In this document: positions 5,783-8,866 of the stretch, piece after piece
How positions within the stretch are numbered: the first letter of the stretch is position 1
Layout of the letters: every line of letters begins with the position of its first letter
Source of the DNA: Pseudomonadota bacterium
GTDB lineage: Bacteria; Pseudomonadota; Gammaproteobacteria; Xanthomonadales; Xanthomonadaceae
NCBI GenBank assembly: GCA_023461075.1
Contig: JAEWNY010000066.1
Span: forward strand, 1-8,866
Direction of reading: 5' to 3'
DNA length: 8,866 nucleotides
The notes under the pieces: model-generated
The model's input: only the letters and a program-made list of their open reading frames with translations
Database searches by the model: none
What the model was told of the DNA's origin: nothing
Program-made: the position numbers and the translations under genes

Positions 5783-6475
5783 TCAGTAGCGGTCGCGCAC
5801 GCTGGTATCGACGATGATCCGCTGGGCCAGGAATTCGTTGCCGAGCTGGCGGCCCTCGATGCGGATCACGTCACCACGCTCCAGCTGATCCACGCGATAA
5901 CGCTGGCCGCGGTATTCGACCGTGGTGTACTGGTCGAATCGCACGCGATCGTTGCTGCCGCTGTAGCCGCCGCGGGTGAAATACAACAGGCCGTTGCGCG
6001 CATCGACCGAGGTCACCGATCCGCCGAGCGCATTGCCGTACGGCTGCGAGCCATAACCGCCACCACTGCGGACATCCTGCAACACCTCGATCGAGCGTGC
6101 GTACCAGCGCCCACTCGACTGCGTCGCCTGCACCCGGATCTGATCGCCGGTCTCCAACCCCGACGGCGCGACCTGCTGGCCACGGAAGTACGCCGGCGTG
6201 TTGCGGTCATAATAGATCTCGATGCGATTGCCGTAGGCGCCGTAACCGCTCCCATCGGTGCGCATCATGAAGCGGCCATTGCCGTGATCGGTCTGGTCGA
6301 CGTTGCCGACGATCGACTGCCCAGCGCCCTGCTGCGGCGGATAGCCCTGCCCGGGATAGGAGGAACCATCGGGATAGCCACCACCCGGGTATCCACCCAG
6401 TCCGCCGATGCTCATGCAGCCGGACAGGGCGAGTGCGGTGGCAAGCGGAACCAGCAGACGATGCAGGCGGACCAT
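5783..6475 (-). CDS. Lipoprotein with two tandem DUF5666-like domains (230 aa)
   Basis: Predicted membrane lipoprotein of unknown function. Seen: MVRLHR start, hydrophobic stretch and lipobox LSGC with acylated Cys20; the following Met-Ser residues give no inner-membrane retention signal, so outer-membrane sorting is likely. Residues 24-50 are a flexible Gly/Tyr/Pro-rich linker with repeated GYP-type units. Two similar beta-rich domains follow, at about 54-133 and 150-226. Each runs from a G-x-V-x-x-V/T-D start, through a central T-x-x-x-Y/F-R-G-Q, to L-x-x-G-D-x-I-R-V/I and ends A-R/Q-x-I-x-V. This is the pattern of DUF5666, a small OB-like domain of unknown role. The ATG at 6475 has CGGAG 7 nt upstream. 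The gene lies 95 bp after uup on the same strand and is convergent with barstar across a 14-bp gap. Call as lipoprotein is firm; the domain name is from pattern memory. Confidence 0.8.
   Translation of the reverse strand: MVRLHRLLVPLATALALSGCMSIGGLGGYPGGGYPDGSSYPGQGYPPQQGAGQSIVGNVDQTDHGNGRFMMRTDGSGYGAYGNRIEIYYDRNTPAYFRGQQVAPSGLETGDQIRVQATQSSGRWYARSIEVLQDVRSGGGYGSQPYGNALGGSVTSVDARNGLLYFTRGGYSGSNDRVRFDQYTTVEYRGQRYRVDQLERGDVIRIEGRQLGNEFLAQRIIVDTSVRDRY
6339..6394. repeat. Short degenerate repeat encoding GYP-type units
   Basis: Four imperfect copies of a GGATAG/GGTATCC-like element (near 6339, 6352, 6370 and 6386) correspond on the minus strand to the Tyr-Pro/Gly units of the lipoprotein linker. 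It is a coding low-complexity repeat, not a mobile or regulatory one. Confidence 0.5.
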
Positions 6476-6570
6476 GGGGCGACTCCGTGAAGGGTTGCCG
6501 ACATCAGGCCACGGCGCGGGTGAACAGCGGGTCAGCGCTGCGGCTTCGCGATCACCTCGATGCCGGCGGT

Positions 6571-8457
6571 TCAGCCGTCGAGCTCGGCCCAGCGCCCATA
6601 AGCCGCATCCAGTTCGAGCTGTGCGGCCGCCAGCGATTCGTTGTCGGCCTGCACGGCGGCGGCATCGCGCTGGAAGTACGCGGCATCGTTCATCCGCGCG
6701 GTGCGTTCTGCGATGTCGGCCTCCAGGGCTTCGATGCGTGCCGGCAAGGTCTCCAGCTCTCGGGTTTCCTTGTAACCGAGCTTCCTGCGCGCGGTAGGTG
6801 TTGCCGCGGGCTCGGGCATCGTCGCGACCGGCTGCACCTGCGGCACCGGCTTGACGACACGGGTCGTCGCCACCGGCTCCGGCCGCTGCCGCAGCCAATC
6901 GCTGTAGCCGCCGATGTATTCGCCGACACGCCCTTCGCCCTCCATCACCAGGGTCGATGTCACCACGTTGTCGAGGAAATCGCGGTCATGGCTGACCAGG
7001 AGCAGCGTGCCGGGATAGTCGGCCAGCAATTCCTCCAGCAACTCCAGCGTCTCGACATCCAGGTCATTGGTCGGTTCGTCCATCACCAGCAGGTTGGATG
7101 GCTGCGCGAACAGTTTGGCCAGCAACAGGCGATTGCGTTCGCCACCGGACAGCCGGGTGATGGGCGCGCGCGCGCGCTCCGGCGTGAACAGGAAATCCTG
7201 CAGGTAGCCGAGCACGTGCTTGCCGCGGCCATTGATGGTGACGGTATCGCTGCCCTCGCCCACGTTCTCCATCGCGTTCCAGTCCTCGCGCAGCGCGGCG
7301 CGGTACTGGTCGAAGTAGGCCACCTCGAGCTGCGTGCCGATCTTGATCCCGCCGCTGTCGGGCTTGAGCTGACCCAGCAGCAGCTTGAGCAAGGTGGTCT
7401 TGCCGCTGCCGTTCGGACCGATCAGCCCGATGCGGTCGCCGCGCAGGATCACGGTATCGAAGTCACGCACCAGCACTTCGTCGCCGTGAGCGAACGCGAC
7501 CCCACGCGCTTCCACCACCTTCTTGCCGGAAGCCTGCGCATCGGCAGTTTCCATTCGCACCTTGCCGACCTGTTCGCGCCGCGCGGCGCGCTCGTTGCGC
7601 ATCGCCTTGAGGCGGCGCACGCGGCCTTCGTCGCGGGTCCGTCGCGCCTTGATGCCCTGGCGGATCCACGCTTCCTCCTGCGCCAGCAACTTGTCGAAAC
7701 GCGCGTTCTCCTGCGCTTCGGCGTTCGCGCGCTCCTCCAGCCGGCGCTGGTAATTGGCCCAATCGCCGGGCCAACTGGTGACCCGGCCGCGGTCGATCTC
7801 GACGATGCGCGTGGCCAACGCGCGCAGGAACCGGCGATCGTGGGTGACGAAGACCAGCGCCCCGCCCCAGCCTTTCAGGAAACCCTCCAGCCAATCGATC
7901 GCCGCGATATCGAGGTGGTTGGTCGGCTCGTCCAGCAGCAGCAGGTCGGGCTCGGCGACCAGTGCGCGCGCCAGCAGCACGCGGCGCTTCATTCCGCCCG
8001 ATAGCCGGCCGAAATCGACATCGCCATCCAACCCGAGGCGCTGCAAGGTGTCCTCGACGCGGCGGTCAAGCGACCAGCCTTCCGCCGCCTCCACTTCCGC
8101 CTGCACGCGAGCCAAGGCGACCGTGTCGATGTCGGTCTGGTGGATGAGGTGGTGGTACTCGGCCAGCAATGCGCCCACATCGCCCAAGCCTTGCGCGACC
8201 ACGTCGAAGATGCTGCCGGCCGCGTCCTGCGGCACTTCCTGCTCCAGTCGCGCGATGCGACGGCCGGATTCGACGCGGATTTCGCCGTCGTCCGGCTTGA
8301 TTTCACCGGCCAGCAGTTTCAGCAAGGTGGACTTGCCGGCGCCGTTGCGGCCGATCAAGGCGATGCGCTCGCCCGGTTCGATGGCGAGATCGACGTTCTC
8401 CAGCAGCAGCGGGCCGCCGACGCTGTAGTCGACGGCATTAAGGGTGATCAAGGGCAT
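6571..8457 (-). CDS. uup: ABC-F ATPase Uup (628 aa)
   Basis: Soluble ABC-F protein with two ATPase domains and no membrane part. E. coli Uup binds DNA and ribosomes and is linked to precise transposon excision and branched-DNA tolerance. Seen: Walker A at 36-44 (GRNGAGKST) and 347-355 (GPNGSGKTT); signatures LSGGMKRR (152-159) and LSGGERNR (436-443); Walker B with DEPTNHLD (176-183) and DEPTNDLD (460-467); switch His at THD 205-207 and SHD 489-491. The charged inter-domain linker at about 235-300 includes WIRQGIKARRTRDEGRVRRL, as in Uup. After a Pro/Val-rich stretch (526-555), residues 556-628 form the coiled-coil C-terminal domain typical of Uup, starting RKLGYKETRELE. Length agrees with E. 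coli Uup (about 635). The ATG at 8457 has no Shine-Dalgarno site but a -10-like box 6 nt upstream. Other ABC-F members lack this coiled-coil, so Uup is favoured. Confidence 0.95.
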   Translation of the reverse strand: MPLITLNAVDYSVGGPLLLENVDLAIEPGERIALIGRNGAGKSTLLKLLAGEIKPDDGEIRVESGRRIARLEQEVPQDAAGSIFDVVAQGLGDVGALLAEYHHLIHQTDIDTVALARVQAEVEAAEGWSLDRRVEDTLQRLGLDGDVDFGRLSGGMKRRVLLARALVAEPDLLLLDEPTNHLDIAAIDWLEGFLKGWGGALVFVTHDRRFLRALATRIVEIDRGRVTSWPGDWANYQRRLEERANAEAQENARFDKLLAQEEAWIRQGIKARRTRDEGRVRRLKAMRNERAARREQVGKVRMETADAQASGKKVVEARGVAFAHGDEVLVRDFDTVILRGDRIGLIGPNGSGKTTLLKLLLGQLKPDSGGIKIGTQLEVAYFDQYRAALREDWNAMENVGEGSDTVTINGRGKHVLGYLQDFLFTPERARAPITRLSGGERNRLLLAKLFAQPSNLLVMDEPTNDLDVETLELLEELLADYPGTLLLVSHDRDFLDNVVTSTLVMEGEGRVGEYIGGYSDWLRQRPEPVATTRVVKPVPQVQPVATMPEPAATPTARRKLGYKETRELETLPARIEALEADIAERTARMNDAAYFQRDAAAVQADNESLAAAQLELDAAYGRWAELDG

Positions 8458-8463
8458 GTCGCT

Positions 8464-8469
8464 AGTTTA
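8464..8469 (-). promoter_or_regulatory. uup: Candidate -10 box for a leaderless uup mRNA
   Basis: On the minus strand TAAACT is followed by exactly 6 nt (AGCGAC) and then the uup ATG, the same spacing as at the ribonuclease gene. No Shine-Dalgarno sequence is present. A GTGATG sequence 17 bp further upstream is only a poor -35 match. Confidence 0.45.
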
Positions 8470-8540
8470 AGGGCGTGTGGCGAACGCATCACGGATGGAC
8501 ACGCGTCAGTCGAAGGTCGGGCGTCGCGGGAATGGCTTGA

Positions 8541-8559
8541 GCGCGGCAGGAGGCCGCGC
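8541..8559. other. Stable hairpin in the selO-uup gap
   Basis: GCGCGGC-AGGAG-GCCGCGC is a perfect 7-bp stem with a 5-nt loop. It is enclosed by a second inverted repeat, CGCGGG (8525-8530) with CCCGCG (8561-8566), so a longer two-part stem with a bulge can form. It is about 84 bp upstream of the uup start and has no T-tract on either strand. It could be a transcript-end structure, an RNA-stability element or part of a small RNA. Confidence 0.35.
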
Positions 8560-8602
8560 GCCCGCGAATCGGAGCTGGATGCGGAGCCTGAGCGGCAAGC
8601 CA

Positions 8603-8620
8603 GGCCGGCGTCGCCCGGCC
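8603..8620 (-). terminator. Hairpin 29 bp after the selO stop
   Basis: GGCCGG-N6-CCGGCC, a 6-bp GC stem with a 6-nt loop, is placed where a terminator of the SelO gene would be. The following minus-strand bases (TGGCTTGCC) are not a T-tract, so intrinsic termination would be weak. Confidence 0.28.
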
Positions 8621-8649
8621 GTGCCGGAGTCAGTCAAACGAATACGGCG

Positions 8650-8866
8650 TCATGACGAACACGACAACATCGAACAACCGGCCTTGTCGCGTGCCCAATC
8701 GGGGCGCTTGCCGGCGAAGAACTCGTTGCCGGGCTGATCCTCGTACGGATGGCGCATCACCTCCAGCAGATCATGGATGCCGGATTCATCGCCTGCCTCC
8801 GCGCGTTCGATGGCCTGTTGGGCCAGCCAGTTGCGCAGGATGAACCTGGGGTTGGCCAAGCGCATG
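8650..8866 (-). CDS. selO: C-terminal end of SelO (YdiU/UPF0061) protein adenylyltransferase, 5' part outside window
   Basis: SelO is a pseudokinase-fold enzyme that transfers AMP from ATP to Ser/Thr/Tyr of target proteins. Only the last 71-72 codons are present; the full protein is usually about 480-520 residues, so the ATP-binding core lies beyond the right edge. Seen: NPRFILRNWLAQQAIERAE, the conserved late SelO motif, then LLEVMRHPYEDQPGNEFFA and PDWARDK, and the terminal SCSS. The Cys third from the end is the position held by selenocysteine in animal SelO. A further Cys five residues before it (GCSMLSCSS) could pair with it. The in-frame Met near 8865 is internal, not a start. The gene ends 192 bp before uup on the same strand. 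Confidence 0.88.
   Translation of the reverse strand, partial: MRLANPRFILRNWLAQQAIERAEAGDESGIHDLLEVMRHPYEDQPGNEFFAGKRPDWARDKAGCSMLSCSS

Noticed and set aside
6433..8004. A 523-codon plus-strand open frame antisense to uup
   Set aside because: It overlaps both the uup ATPase motifs and the lipoprotein promoter region, and it reads as typical antisense translation of an ABC protein.

Overview
The window is a dense, GC-rich stretch of ordinary-looking bacterial chromosome. Gene content (POT peptide transporter, M14 metallopeptidase, YdeI-type protein, Uup, SelO) and two candidate leaderless start sites suggest a gammaproteobacterium of the Xanthomonadales (Lysobacter/Luteimonas-like). That placement is inference from gene style, not from a marker gene. 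No tRNA, rRNA, CRISPR array, insertion sequence or phage gene was seen, and no gap between genes exceeds 300 bases.

Layout, left to right. (1) Bases 1-2070, minus strand: a glutathione S-transferase-like gene followed 43 bp later by a POT-family proton/oligopeptide symporter that runs off the left edge. (2) Bases 2153-3946, plus: a secreted M14 zinc carboxypeptidase-like enzyme, divergent from the GST gene. (3) Bases 3965-4594, minus: a YdeI/OmdA-type protein, convergent with the peptidase. (4) Bases 4661-5768, plus: a 56-residue protein of unknown function, then a two-gene unit made of an exported guanyl-specific ribonuclease (RNase Sa/barnase type) and its barstar-type inhibitor, joined by a GTGA stop/start overlap. 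(5) Bases 5783-8457, minus: a lipoprotein with two DUF5666-like domains, preceded by the ABC-F ATPase gene uup. (6) Bases 8650-8866, minus: the C-terminal end of a SelO (YdiU) protein adenylyltransferase.

Functional links. The peptidase and the POT transporter could act in sequence, one releasing small peptides outside the cytoplasm and the other importing them. The most distinctive unit is the ribonuclease/inhibitor pair. Every residue expected for RNase Sa catalysis and guanine recognition is present, the enzyme starts with a membrane-spanning signal or anchor, and the inhibitor starts inside the ribonuclease stop codon. The ribonuclease and uup both have a TANACT -10-like hexamer exactly 6 nt before the ATG and no Shine-Dalgarno sequence, which suggests leaderless mRNAs. 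A perfect inverted repeat (TGGAAC-N5-GTTCCA) lies between the divergent ydeI-like gene and the 56-residue gene and looks like a repressor operator.

Nothing here is clearly a wholly new system. The ribonuclease/barstar pair with its small upstream gene and the operator-like palindrome is the best candidate for a closer look.
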